NCBI GenBank assembly: GCA_003223645.1
Contig: QHVT01000022.1
Coordinates: 1-64,000, forward strand
DNA length: 64,000 bases
Direction of reading: 5' to 3'
Source of the DNA: Acidobacteriota bacterium
GTDB lineage: Bacteria > Acidobacteriota > Thermoanaerobaculia > Gp7-AA8
Positions 32,166 through 42,300 of the stretch are shown in pieces. Position 1 is the first letter of the stretch; each line of letters begins with the position of its first letter. The notes under the pieces were generated by a model, which was not told where the DNA came from, searched no databases, and was given only the letters and a program-made list of their open reading frames with translations. Position numbers and translations under genes: made by a program.

Positions 32166-33534
32166 ATGTAGTTCTACGATCGAGATCGAAAATCAGATGG
32201 CTGCGCGTCCGCGCGGCGTCTCCGCGATCGATGAAGCGCACCTCGAGTCGCGGCGAGTGCAACAACTCCTGCAGCATCGGCCGCTGCAGCGTGAACTCCC
32301 AGAACGGACGCGACGCCGTGACGAACACGATCTCGTCCGGCGCGCGATCGCGATACTTTTCGATCAGCGGTTTCTGCAAACTTCCGGCCGCACGCGAGGA
32401 CATCTGCCAGTAATAGTCGGATTTGTAGTTGCTCACGAAACCGTTCGCGAAGATCACGACCAGTGCGGCGATCCATGCCCACAGGAGAGCGGGCGTCCCG
32501 CCCGCCCACCGGGGGCGGGCGGGACGCCCGCTCTCCTCCAGGCAAAGCCCGATGAGCAACGCGACGCCGGCGAGCGCTTCGTACACGTAGTAAATCTGCA
32601 GATTGCGATTGAGAAGCGTCGGCGCAAAGTACGCAGCGATCCAAACGAGCGGAAAGATCAGCGCGCGACTCCGTCCGGCGATCAGCGTGACCAGTAACAG
32701 CGCGATCAAGCAGAAGTACAAAACGATCGCGATCCACAACCTCGTCGCCGCCGCGCCGGTCACGCCGTTGTCGAAAAAGGAGAGGTTGCCTATCGTCGAG
32801 GTGAGAATCGCGAGCTTCGCCGCGAAGACATCAAACGACAACTGCGGCGTGTACGTCGGATTGGACGTCGGAAGACTGCCGACGATTGCGAAGCGCAGCG
32901 CGAGCGCGGCGACAGCCGCGATCACGAGAGGCCACGATCGACGGATGCCAATCAGTGCCATGACCACCGCGACCACCACCACACCGTGATCCTTCGTGAA
33001 CATCGACAGAACCGCAAACGCAAGTCCAAGCGCATAGTCGATCGTCCGCCGCTCCTGGATGAATCGCGTGAAGAAGAGCAGCGTGGCCAGCAGCAGCATC
33101 AACATCACGATCGAGTCGAAGAGGTTGATGTAGCCGATCGTCGTCAGATGCACCTTCGAGATCGCGAACAGGAAAAACGCGATGACGTGCGCGCCGCGCG
33201 ATGTTACGAGCCGCAGCAGCAATCGGTGGAACAGCCAGAGGTTGACGACCGAGAACGCGAAGTTGCGAAGATGAAACGCCCACGGATCCTGCGGCAGCAG
33301 GAAATGCCACGGCAGACTCGCCGCGAAGAACAGCGGCCGAAAAAAAATCACATCCGTCGCGCTGAACAGCGCGCGAAAGAAATGATCGCCGTGATCGTGG
33401 AACTGCTTGAGGTACGTGAAATTCTCGCCTAAAAAATACGCGTCGAACGCGGGGCGCGTCATCACCCACAAAAGCAGCGCGCCCGCCGGCACCAGCCAGC
33501 GGGATTCGGATGATGGGCGAGGCGGATTCGTCAT
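32137..33534 (-). CDS. GT-C-type (ArnT/PMT-like) membrane protein
   Basis: A 465-aa polytopic membrane protein with about 10 TM helices. The pattern suits a GT-C glycosyltransferase: an acidic, aromatic first loop (AYFLGENFTYLKQFHDHGDH), a long series of TM segments (FAFSVVNLWLFHRLLLRL, INLFDSIVMLMLLLATLLFF) and a polar C-terminal periplasmic tail. GT-C enzymes transfer sugars from polyprenyl phosphates. Repeat M encodes residues ~333-351 (ESGRPARPRWAGGTPALL) between two TM helices, so the element lies in a loop and the frame is kept. The ATG at 33534 is 6 bp from repeat D2. The function is inferred from topology. Confidence 0.7.
   Translation of the reverse strand: MTNPPRPSSESRWLVPAGALLLWVMTRPAFDAYFLGENFTYLKQFHDHGDHFFRALFSATDVIFFRPLFFAASLPWHFLLPQDPWAFHLRNFAFSVVNLWLFHRLLLRLVTSRGAHVIAFFLFAISKVHLTTIGYINLFDSIVMLMLLLATLLFFTRFIQERRTIDYALGLAFAVLSMFTKDHGVVVVAVVMALIGIRRSWPLVIAAVAALALRFAIVGSLPTSNPTYTPQLSFDVFAAKLAILTSTIGNLSFFDNGVTGAAATRLWIAIVLYFCLIALLLVTLIAGRSRALIFPLVWIAAYFAPTLLNRNLQIYYVYEALAGVALLIGLCLEESGRPARPRWAGGTPALLWAWIAALVVIFANGFVSNYKSDYYWQMSSRAAGSLQKPLIEKYRDRAPDEIVFVTASRPFWEFTLQRPMLQELLHSPRLEVRFIDRGDAARTRSHLIFDLDRRTTYAQSSDSAR
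32483..32537. repeat. Perfect 25-bp inverted repeat, family M (intragenic)
   Basis: Arms AGGAGAGCGGGCGTCCCGCC plus CGCCC (32483-32507) and the exact complement (32513-32537), separated by ACCGG. It is a perfect stem with a 5-base loop, inside the membrane-protein gene 32137-33534 and in frame. Confidence 0.97.
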
Positions 33535-33540
33535 CCTGAG

Positions 33541-33634
33541 TTGTGGCGACCGCTGCCCTCAGCGGTCGCGCGGCGCGACGCGCCGCTGGCCGGCAAAGCC
33601 GGCGGTGCCGCTGAGGGCAGCGGCACCCACAAGG
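33541..33634. repeat. Palindromic repeat, family D copy 2
   Basis: CCGCTGCCCTCAGCGG (33550-33565) and CCGCTGAGGGCAGCGG (33608-33623), with a 42-bp centre that contains its own GCGCGACGCGCC and GCCGGC palindromes. It lies between two minus-strand genes; the same arms occur inside the TonB gene (16874-16930). Confidence 0.93.
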
Positions 33635-33650
33635 TTTCTGCGAGATTTCT

Positions 33651-35327
33651 TCACATGCTCGGCGGCACGCGCCGCTTCGTCGCCTGTTCGAACGCATATC
33701 CGAGCTTCAACAGCGTGCCTTCGCTGCAGGCCATGCCGGTGAAGGTGACGCCGAGGGGGGAGGGTTTGGCTTTGAAGGACTCGGGGAAGGCGGGCGTCGG
33801 CGCGTTGGGCACGAGTCCGAACGGGACGATCACCGACGGATAGCCGGGACGCGCGGCGACGTTCGCGCCGACGCCGTCGGGAAACAGCAGCGCGTCGAGG
33901 TTGTTCGCCTTCATCACTTCGTCGATGCCGTGCGTCGCGCTCAGGAAAATGTCCTTCGCGCGGTCGGACTGGTAGCGCTCTTTGAACAGCTCGAGATCCA
34001 TCGCGTCGGAGATGTCGAGGAGCGACTGTCCGTACTTGATCGCGCCGAGCTTCTCGTGCGCGCGGTTCCATTCGCGCAAGTCCTTCAGTGTTTTCACGGG
34101 AGCTTTATCGCCTAGCGATTTCAGCCAGGCGTTGAAGTCGCGCTCCATGCCGTAGGCGAGATCGACGGAGCACTGGCGCTCTTTCACGTCATCCATCGTC
34201 GTGCAGACGCCGAACAGCAGCAGGTTGTTCTTCGCGTCCTTGTCGACGATGCTCGGGATGTCGGCGGGGTCGACGATGATCGCGCCCTGCGCTTTCAGCA
34301 CGTCGATCGCCTCGTTCATCACTTTGAGCTGATCGGGGTTGAGACCGCCGCGATCGCGATCCGATCCCGGCGCCTTGATCTTGTCGTAATAAAAGGCGCG
34401 CGGAATGCCGATGCGCGCGCCCTTCAATCCGTCGGTCTTCAAAAACTTCGTGTAGTCGCCGTTCGGCGTGCAGTGCGACGTCGCGGGATCGTTCGGATCG
34501 GGACTCGCGGCTTCGAGCACGCCGAGCATGATCGCGGCGTCGGTGACGGTGCGCGCCATCGGACCGGGCGTGTCCTGGTCAGCCGTGATCGGGATGACGC
34601 CGTAGCGGCTCACGCGGCCGACCGTCGGCTTCACGGCAGCGAGCATGTTCTGATTCGACGGACTGAGAATCGAGCCCGACGTTTCGGTTCCGACGTTCGC
34701 GGCCCAGAAGCTCATCGTGGTTCCGGTACCGGAGCTCGAGCCGCCGGTGAAGAGCGCGGGACGTCCGTCGGCCGTCGCCTCGCGCGGATCGCGGCGAGGA
34801 TCGTAGGGATTGAATCCGTAGCCGTTGAGCGAGTTGTAATTGGCGGGCATCGGCGGATTGCCGGCCACCCAGTTGGCGAGCTCGGTGAGCTGCGTCTTGG
34901 CGATGATGATCGCGCCGGCGTCGCGCAACTGTTTCGTGATCGTCGCCTCGTACGGCGGCACGAGCCCTTCGAATGCGAGCGCGCCGCCAGTCGTCGGCAT
35001 GTCGGTCGTGTGAATGTTGTCCTTGAGCGCGATCGGAATTCCGTGCAGCGGTCCGCGCACCTTCCCCGCCTTCCGCTCGCGATCGCGCTCATCCGCTTCT
35101 TTCAGCGCATTCGGGTTCACGGTCATGATCGCGTTGATCTTATCTTCGTACGTCGCGATGCGGATCAGCGACTGCGTCACCAGCTCGCGCGACGTCACGC
35201 GCCCCGACTTCAGCGCGGCCTGCATCTCCGGAATCGTCGCCTCGACGATGGAGAAGGGCTGCTTGTTGTCGGCGGCGAGCGCGGAGAACGCGCACACGAA
35301 AAGAATGAGGACGATCGACTGCTTCAT
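33651..35327 (-). CDS. Amidase-signature-family enzyme, secreted
   Basis: A 558-aa amidase with signal peptide MKQSIVLILFVCAFSALA. Signature residues are present: catalytic Lys in GIPIALKDNIHT, the Gly/Ser-rich loop GGSSSGTGTTMSFW with the cis-Ser, and the nucleophile Ser in GTETSGSIL. The expected C-terminal catalytic-domain end (LLKLGYAFEQATKRR) is complete. Family members hydrolyse diverse amides. The ATG at 35327 gives the signal peptide; longer ORF readings extend into the subtilase gene. It is 11 bp from the next gene and may form an operon with the subtilase, consistent with extracellular protein and peptide use. Confidence 0.92.
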   Translation of the reverse strand: MKQSIVLILFVCAFSALAADNKQPFSIVEATIPEMQAALKSGRVTSRELVTQSLIRIATYEDKINAIMTVNPNALKEADERDRERKAGKVRGPLHGIPIALKDNIHTTDMPTTGGALAFEGLVPPYEATITKQLRDAGAIIIAKTQLTELANWVAGNPPMPANYNSLNGYGFNPYDPRRDPREATADGRPALFTGGSSSGTGTTMSFWAANVGTETSGSILSPSNQNMLAAVKPTVGRVSRYGVIPITADQDTPGPMARTVTDAAIMLGVLEAASPDPNDPATSHCTPNGDYTKFLKTDGLKGARIGIPRAFYYDKIKAPGSDRDRGGLNPDQLKVMNEAIDVLKAQGAIIVDPADIPSIVDKDAKNNLLLFGVCTTMDDVKERQCSVDLAYGMERDFNAWLKSLGDKAPVKTLKDLREWNRAHEKLGAIKYGQSLLDISDAMDLELFKERYQSDRAKDIFLSATHGIDEVMKANNLDALLFPDGVGANVAARPGYPSVIVPFGLVPNAPTPAFPESFKAKPSPLGVTFTGMACSEGTLLKLGYAFEQATKRRVPPSM

Positions 35328-35338
35328 AGAAGCAGATT

Positions 35339-38300
35339 CTATTGCGTGACCGTCAGGTCCGTGTCGTCGATCAGGAAGCTCGTCGCCAGCGAAGAGTCCT
35401 CGATGCCGTAGAAGCGAACCTTGATCGTCTGCCCCGCGTACGCCAGCACACTGAACGACTTCTGCACGTAACTGCCGCTCGTGTAGTCCTGGTTGGAGTA
35501 CGTCGCCAGCGTCTGCAGCACCGTCCCCGACGTGTTCAGGATCTCGATCCGGAGAAAGTCGAACGGCGAGCCGAGACTCTCGCTCGTATCGATGCGCACC
35601 CAGAAGCTCAGCGTCGCGGTAACGGCGTCCGCCGGAATCGTGACTTGCTGCTCGCACGTATCGATGTGCGTGGTTGCATATCCGTTGAGCCACGCTTTCC
35701 ATGCCCCGCTTCTCGACGCCGGATTGGGGCCGTTGTCGATCACGAACGGGGTGGCGACCCAGTTCACGGCGCCGGACTCGAAGCCGGGATTGAGCAGCAG
35801 TTGCAGCGGCGGAGGAGGCGAGACATATGCGCCGGCTGCCGTGCGCAAGTCGGAGACGTGCTCGCGCCTCACCAGCGTGCTCCCGGCCGTAATCGCCGGA
35901 TCGGTGTAGGCAAACACGGGAAGACCGAGAACCGACCGCGCTGCATCGAGGCTGCTTCGGAGCTCGGCCAGATGCAGCCGCTTCACATTGATCGCGGACG
36001 ACAGCGCGGGATCGGTGAACGTTCCCGCCCCGAGTACCGCAAGCGTGCGAACGGCATTCACCGCGGTGCGCAACTCCGAGAAGTGAACGGCTTTGATCTT
36101 CGTGCTCGTCGTGAGAATCGGATCGGTGAAGGTGAATGTGGACGCGAGCGTTTTGTTGCTGTCGGGCGACAGATTGAGCGATCCGTCGATCGCGTTGACT
36201 TTGTAGAGATAGGCGGTGTTCGCACCGACGGTCGTGTCGAGGAACGATGTCGCCGAAGGTGAGCCGACGAGCCCGAACGAGCCGTTCGTGACGGCGCGAT
36301 ACACGCGATACGTCACCGGTCCGGGCGACGCGGTCCACGTCAGCGAGACGTTCGCGCCCGAAAGCAGCGCGCTCAGATTCGTCGGCGCTGTCGGAATTCC
36401 CGTCGCGGTTGCAGACACGACGGACGAGTTGCCGGAATCACACGTGCTGCCGACCGACTGGACGACGTAGTAGTACGTGACATACGAACTGACGTTCGTG
36501 TCGATGTACGGCGAGGCGGACGGCGATCCAACGAGCGTGTACGGCCCGCCAGCACTCGTCGCGCGCGAGATCTTGTAACTCGTCGCACCGGAAACGGCGC
36601 TCCAGGTGACGTCGATGCGATTGTTGCCATTCGTCGCTGCAGACGGAGACGGCGCCAGCGGCGAGGGACACGTCGTTCCATTGAAAACCACGAGCGCGAA
36701 GTGTTGGTCCGTCGTGTCGCCCGTGCCGGGAGCGCCATCGCCGGCAAGAGAGGTGGCGCGAACGGTGATCGTGAACGTTCCGCTCACGGCACCCGCGGGG
36801 AAATAAACCGCTTCGACGTTGTTCCGGTTGTCGGCCGTGCCGCCGGTCGTGGAGACGCCGCTCGCGAAGACGTTGCCCTTGTAAACGTTCGCGCCGATCG
36901 TCACTTCGAGATCGAGATCGTTGACGAGCGCGGGATTCGCGCCCGCGGCGCCCGGCGCATCCGACCACACGAGCGTCACGCGGAACGGTTTCACCGCGCT
37001 GTCGATGACTCCTCCGGTCGAAACCGTCTGGCCGGTCGTCGTCAACACGTCCTGCTGATTGTTGTAGATCATCGACACCGACGGGTTCATCGCGTTGGCG
37101 AGGCTCAGCCTCCCCCACCCCTCGGTGTTGTTCGGAATGAATCCCGCAGGATCAGCCGTCGGATCGACTGCGCTATTGATTAGGATCGCCTTCGACATGG
37201 CGGGCGAGGGAACTTGTCCGCCGTTGAGCGACTTCCAGCGCTGCTGGATCAGCGCGGTCGCGCCGGCGACGTGCGGGCAGGCCTGCGACGTGCCGGTCGA
37301 GTAGCGGTGGAACGCGTCGATGTTTCCCCACAACGTGTCCGTTCCCGAAAGAGCGGACGCGATCCACGTTCCCGGCGCGATGATGTCGGGACGGATGCGC
37401 GAATCCGCGGCCGGCCCGCGGCTGGAGAAACAGGGGACCTGATCGATGTTGTCGGCGTTGATGGTCCCGCAACCCGCGCCGCCTGTCTGCGACGGCCTGT
37501 AATTCTCGGTGGCGCCGACGACCACGATGTTTTTCGCGGGCTGCGGCGAACTGATCGTGCCGGCGGATGGTCCGGAATTGCCGGCGGAGAAAATGATCGC
37601 CAATGGCTGGAGGCCGGGCATCGTGGTCGACGCATCGTGGACGAGCGCGTCGTACTCCGCTTCGAAAAGATCGTAGGTCGTACTGACGTTCACCGTTCCC
37701 CAACTGTTCGAGGAAACCGTACCGGGCGAGCCGTTGGCCGCGGTGGTCGCGACGATATCGGCTTGCGGATCGGTATCGGAACCGCCGTATCCACTTCTGA
37801 GAAACGGAATGTTGATGATGTGCGCCTGCGGCGCCATGCCGCTCGCGTACAAGAACCCGCCGGAGTCCGCAGTGTGCGCGCACTGTCCGGCGATGATTCC
37901 CGCATCGTGGTGCCCGTGACCTTCCGCGCCCGCGGCCGCACCGTGCCGGATCGTTGCGTTGTCGGTCACGCGTCCGGTTAAATGCCCTTCCGTCGTATCC
38001 ACGCCGTCGTCGACGACGCCGACCGTGATGCCCGTTCCGTCCCACCCTCGGCTCGTGAGAAATGCCGCGTATCCCGCGGAGGGAACGGTCGTGCCGCTGT
38101 AATTTCCGGCGGAGATTTGATTCGAACGTTCGTCTTGCGTCGCCACCGGATACCACGTCTCGATGCGCGCAACCTCGCGCTCCGCGGCGAGGTCCGCGAT
38201 ACGGTTCGTGTCGAGCTCGATGACGAGCGCGCGGAAGTAGAGGCTCTCGACGTCATCCGCATAGTCGACATGTCCGCCGAGCTTCTCGATCAGAGTGTTT

Positions 38301-39010
38301 GCAGCAGCAGAATCCTCCGCGCGAAACACGGCGATGCGGTAGCGCTGCCGGTCGGCCTGCTTCTTGACGATCGGTCTGCCGAGGAGCCAAGTGAGATCGT
38401 CGGAGAGCTTGTAGGCGGGATGATGAAGACCGGTCCAGCGAATTTCGGATTTGCGCACCGTCGCCGATTTGAATTGCGCAGGCGTGCCGCGCACTAAATA
38501 CGCGTTGTCGGGAATGTAGTGGATCGTCTGAAGGCCGGCGGCGCGCAAGTTCTCGAGCCAGGCATCGCGAACCGGTCCGTGGAACTGGACGAGGTAATAG
38601 CGCGGCTCGTTGCCGGTGTCATGATCCTGGAAGCGGGCCGGCAGTCCCGGATCGCCGCTCGCGGGATCGAAACGGAACGGGCCGAGTCCGATCTTTTCTT
38701 CGACAGGCTCCGCATCGAGACCCGCGTCGAGCGCGTGCTGCAGACCGTGATCGGGAACGCGCACGAGGACAAAGGAACCGTAGTCCTCTTCGATCGTGCC
38801 CATCTGCCGCGCCGTCGCACGATCGGCTTCGCTGCGAATCGTCACGCGAACTCGTGACGCGGACGGATGGAGCTCTTTCTCCTGCGCCGCGATGGTGGCG
38901 GCGAGAACGACTGCAACGAATCCAACGAGAAACGATCGAAAAGAATGGAACACGGACCCACCGTTTTTCCGGCTCAATGGCGCTTGTTGTCGTGAAGCTC
39001 GGACGGACAT
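35339..39010 (-). CDS. Subtilisin-like (S8) serine protease with C-terminal repeats
   Basis: A ~1223-aa exported protease. A hydrophobic signal (FLVGFVAVVLAATIAA) is followed by a ~280-residue prodomain region. The S8 catalytic domain has Asp in TVGVVDDGVD, His in GHGHHDAG, Asn in FSAGNSGP and Ser in GTSQACPHVAG. Downstream are a P-domain-like jelly roll (VTLVWSDAPG), two fibronectin-III domains, and three ~45-residue repeats containing FTDP and HFSELRTAVNAVR / HLAELRSSLDAAR. The C-terminal domain (NPGFESG..W, FWVRIDTSES) resembles a carbohydrate-binding jelly roll. Starts considered: ATG 39010 after AGGATGG (used), GTG 38953 just before the signal, and GTG 39052. The 'HxxELR' repeats are characteristic of acidobacterial secreted proteins (recollection). 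Confidence 0.9.
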   Translation of the reverse strand: MSVRASRQQAPLSRKNGGSVFHSFRSFLVGFVAVVLAATIAAQEKELHPSASRVRVTIRSEADRATARQMGTIEEDYGSFVLVRVPDHGLQHALDAGLDAEPVEEKIGLGPFRFDPASGDPGLPARFQDHDTGNEPRYYLVQFHGPVRDAWLENLRAAGLQTIHYIPDNAYLVRGTPAQFKSATVRKSEIRWTGLHHPAYKLSDDLTWLLGRPIVKKQADRQRYRIAVFRAEDSAAANTLIEKLGGHVDYADDVESLYFRALVIELDTNRIADLAAEREVARIETWYPVATQDERSNQISAGNYSGTTVPSAGYAAFLTSRGWDGTGITVGVVDDGVDTTEGHLTGRVTDNATIRHGAAAGAEGHGHHDAGIIAGQCAHTADSGGFLYASGMAPQAHIINIPFLRSGYGGSDTDPQADIVATTAANGSPGTVSSNSWGTVNVSTTYDLFEAEYDALVHDASTTMPGLQPLAIIFSAGNSGPSAGTISSPQPAKNIVVVGATENYRPSQTGGAGCGTINADNIDQVPCFSSRGPAADSRIRPDIIAPGTWIASALSGTDTLWGNIDAFHRYSTGTSQACPHVAGATALIQQRWKSLNGGQVPSPAMSKAILINSAVDPTADPAGFIPNNTEGWGRLSLANAMNPSVSMIYNNQQDVLTTTGQTVSTGGVIDSAVKPFRVTLVWSDAPGAAGANPALVNDLDLEVTIGANVYKGNVFASGVSTTGGTADNRNNVEAVYFPAGAVSGTFTITVRATSLAGDGAPGTGDTTDQHFALVVFNGTTCPSPLAPSPSAATNGNNRIDVTWSAVSGATSYKISRATSAGGPYTLVGSPSASPYIDTNVSSYVTYYYVVQSVGSTCDSGNSSVVSATATGIPTAPTNLSALLSGANVSLTWTASPGPVTYRVYRAVTNGSFGLVGSPSATSFLDTTVGANTAYLYKVNAIDGSLNLSPDSNKTLASTFTFTDPILTTSTKIKAVHFSELRTAVNAVRTLAVLGAGTFTDPALSSAINVKRLHLAELRSSLDAARSVLGLPVFAYTDPAITAGSTLVRREHVSDLRTAAGAYVSPPPPLQLLLNPGFESGAVNWVATPFVIDNGPNPASRSGAWKAWLNGYATTHIDTCEQQVTIPADAVTATLSFWVRIDTSESLGSPFDFLRIEILNTSGTVLQTLATYSNQDYTSGSYVQKSFSVLAYAGQTIKVRFYGIEDSSLATSFLIDDTDLTVTQ

Positions 39011-39069
39011 CCATCCTAACAGAGTTGCAGGCGTCGCCGCGGTGACGCGCACTGAAGTAAACTCTCCGC

Positions 39070-39321
39070 ATGGGTCTGACTTCTTTGATTTGGTTTCTGC
39101 TCATTGGTCTGATCGCCGGATGGCTTGCGGGACAAGTCATGAAGGGCGGCGGTTACGGCATCATCGGCGACATGATCGTCGGCGTGATCGGCGCGCTCAT
39201 CGGCGGCTGGCTGTTCGGTCAGCTGGGGATCGCGGCAGGAGGATTGCTCGGCTCGATCATTACCGCCTTCGTCGGAGCCGTGATTCTGATTTTCCTGTTG
39301 CGCGTGATTCGGCGGGCGTAG
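39070..39321 (+). CDS. GlsB/YeaQ/YmgE-family stress-response membrane protein
   Basis: An 83-aa small membrane protein with three TM helices: SLIWFLLIGLIAGWLAGQVM, GYGIIGDMIVGVIGALIGGW and GLLGSIITAFVGAVILIFL. The MKGGGYGIIGDMIVGVIGA signature is typical of the transglycosylase-associated/GlsB family. Members are induced by general stress in many bacteria, with unknown mechanism. The start is 59 bp from the divergent subtilase ATG. The gene stands alone. Confidence 0.93.
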   Translation: MGLTSLIWFLLIGLIAGWLAGQVMKGGGYGIIGDMIVGVIGALIGGWLFGQLGIAAGGLLGSIITAFVGAVILIFLLRVIRRA

Positions 39322-39354
39322 CCCCATGCCTCAAAGCGGCGAGGAATTGAGCGC

Positions 39355-42300
39355 TTACCGCGTCACGATCCCCGCCACTTCTTCCGGCACTTCCTCTGCC
39401 ACCTCTTCTTCGACGTGCTCCTTCTTCTGCAGCTTGTCCATGTACACGTAGAACACCGGCGTGACATAGAGCGTGAGCATTTGCGAGAAGAGGAGGCCGC
39501 CGACGACTGCGAGTCCGAGGGGGCGGCGCGATTCGGCGCCGGCGCCGAGGCCTAACGCGATCGGGAGGGTGCCCATGAGCGCGGCCATCGTCGTCATCAT
39601 GATCGGGCGGAAGCGGACGAGACACGCGTCGTAGATCGCGCGCTCGGCGGTGACGCCCGACTTCTGCGTTTCGATCGCGAAGTCGACCATCATGATGCCG
39701 TTCTTCTTCACGAGGCCGACGAGCATGATCACACCGACGAATGCGTAGATCGAGAGATCGACTTTGAACACGAGCAGCGTGAGGAGCGCGCCGAAGCCCG
39801 CGAACGGGAGCGCCGACAGAATCGTGAGCGGATGGATGAAGCTCTCGTACAGGATGCCGAGGACCATGTAGATCACGGCGATGGCCATGATCAGCAACAA
39901 TCCGAGTCCCTGCATCGACGATTGGAACGCCTGCGCGGTCCCCTGGAACGACGTCGTAATGGACGCCGGCAGCGTCGAGCGCGCGGCTTGATTGATCTGA
40001 TTGACCGCGTCGCCGAGGGAAACGCCGGGCTTGAGGTTGAACGAGATCGTGACCGACGGCGTCTGGCCGGAGTGATTGACGGTCAGCGGTCCGACGGTCG
40101 CCGTCACCTTCGCGAACGCGGACAGCGGCACGAGCTCGCCGGACCCGGCGCGCACGTACAACAGCGCCAGCTCGCTCGGATCCATCTGATACTTCGGATC
40201 GACTTCCATCACCACCTGATAGCTGTTCGTCGGCGCATAGATCGTCGACACCTGGCGCGTCGCGTACGCGGAGAAGAGCGCGTCTTCGACTTGCTGCGCG
40301 GTCAATCCGTACGACGCTGCGCGGTCGCGATCGATGTCGACGCTCACCTGCGGATTGCGAATCTGGAGGTCGGTCGTCACGTCGACGAAGCCCGGCAGCG
40401 CGCGCATCTTGTCGAGCATCTTCGTCGACGAGTCGTACAGCACCTGCGTGTCAGGGCCTTGCATCGTGTATTGATAGAGACCCTGCGAACTGCGCCCGCC
40501 GAGGCGGATGGGCGGAGGATTCTGCAACGAAGCGCGAATGCCCGCGATCCTGCTGACCTTCGGGCGCATCTGCGTGATGAGCTCGTCCGCCGAATACTTG
40601 CGCTCTTTGCGCGGAATGAGGCGCATCGAGACGATGCCGCTGTTCGCTCCGCGGATCGCGGAAAAGTACGTTGCGACGTTCGGGTCTTTCGCGACGACGT
40701 CCATCACTTCCAGCTGGTGCCGCACCATCTCGTTGAATGAGATACCCTGCGCGGCTTCGATCTGAATCAGGATCTGTCCCTGATCTTCGCTCGGCAGGAA
40801 GCCTTTCGGAATCTTCACGAACAGAAATCCGGTCGCGATGAGGATCGCCAGCGACGCCATCAGCGTCGCGAACTTGTGCCGCAGCACGAAGCGGAGTCCC
40901 GCCGCGTAGACGGCGAGCATCTTCTCGAAGAACATCTCCGTCGCTTCGTACAGCTTGTTGTGCCGCCCGTGGTGCGGGCGGATGAAGCGCGCGGCGAGCA
41001 TCGGCGTGAGCGTGAGCGAGACGAAGCCGGAGACGAGAATCGATGCGCCGATCGTGACGGCGAATTCGTGGAACAGGCGCCCGAGAATGCCGCCCATGAA
41101 GAGAATCGGGATGAAGACCGCGGCCAGCGAGACCGTCATCGACAAAATCGTGAAGCCGATCTCTTTCGATCCGCGCAGCGCGGCCTGGAACGGCTTCTCG
41201 CCGCGCTCCATGTGCCGCACGATGTTCTCGAGCATGACGATCGCGTCGTCGACAACGAAGCCGACCGAGAGCGTGAGCGCCATGAGAGAAAGGTTGTCGA
41301 GCGAATAGTCGAGCAGATACATCACCGCGAACGTACCGACGATCGACATCGGCAGCGCGAGACTCGGGATCACCGTCGCGGAGACATTTCGCAGGAAGAG
41401 GAAGATGACGAGGATGACGAGGAACAGCGTGAGCAGCAGCGTGAACTTGACGTCGTTCACCGACTCGCGGATCGACTCGGCGCGATCGCGGTGGATGTCG
41501 AGCGTCACCGACGCCGGCAGTTCCTGGCGGAACTTCGGCAGCAGCGCGCGAATCGAGTCCGACACCTGCACGACGTTCGTACCGGGCTGTTTCTGCACCG
41601 CGAGAATGAGCCCGCGCTTTCCGCGGAACCAGGCCGCGGTCTTGTCGTTCTCGACGCTGTCGAACACGCGCCCGAGATCGTTGAGGCGGATGGGCGCGCC
41701 GTTGCGGTACGCGACCGTGATCGGACGGTAGTCGTCCGCTTTGAGCAGCTGTCCGTTCGCGACGATCGTCGCGGCTTGATGCGGCGTGTTGAGCACGCCG
41801 GTCGGCAGATTCACGTTGCTCGCGCGGATCGCGCTCACGACTTCGTCGATGCCGACTCCGCGCGTGGCGAGCTGCTGCGGATCGAGCTGCACGCGCACCG
41901 CGTACTTTTGCGCGCCGAAGACGTTGACCTGCGCGACGCCCGGAATCGTCGAGAGGCGCTGCGCCATCATCGTCTCGCCGTATTCGTCGAGCTCGTACAA
42001 CGGCATCGTCTCGGAGTGCAGCGCGAGGTAGAACACCGGCTGGTCCGCGGGATTGACTTTGTTGTACGACGGCGGACTCGGCATGTTCGGCGGCAGCTGC
42101 CGCTGCGCCGCTGCGATCGCGCTCTGCACGTCCTGCGCGGCCGCGTCGATGTCGCGCGAGAGGTTGAACTGCAGCGTGATCGAGGTCGAGCCGAGACTCG
42201 ACGCCGAGGTCATCGAGTCGAGGCCGGCGATCGTCGAGAACTGCCGCTCCAGCGGAGTCGCGACCGCGGACGCCATCGTCTCCGGCGACGCGCCGGGAAG

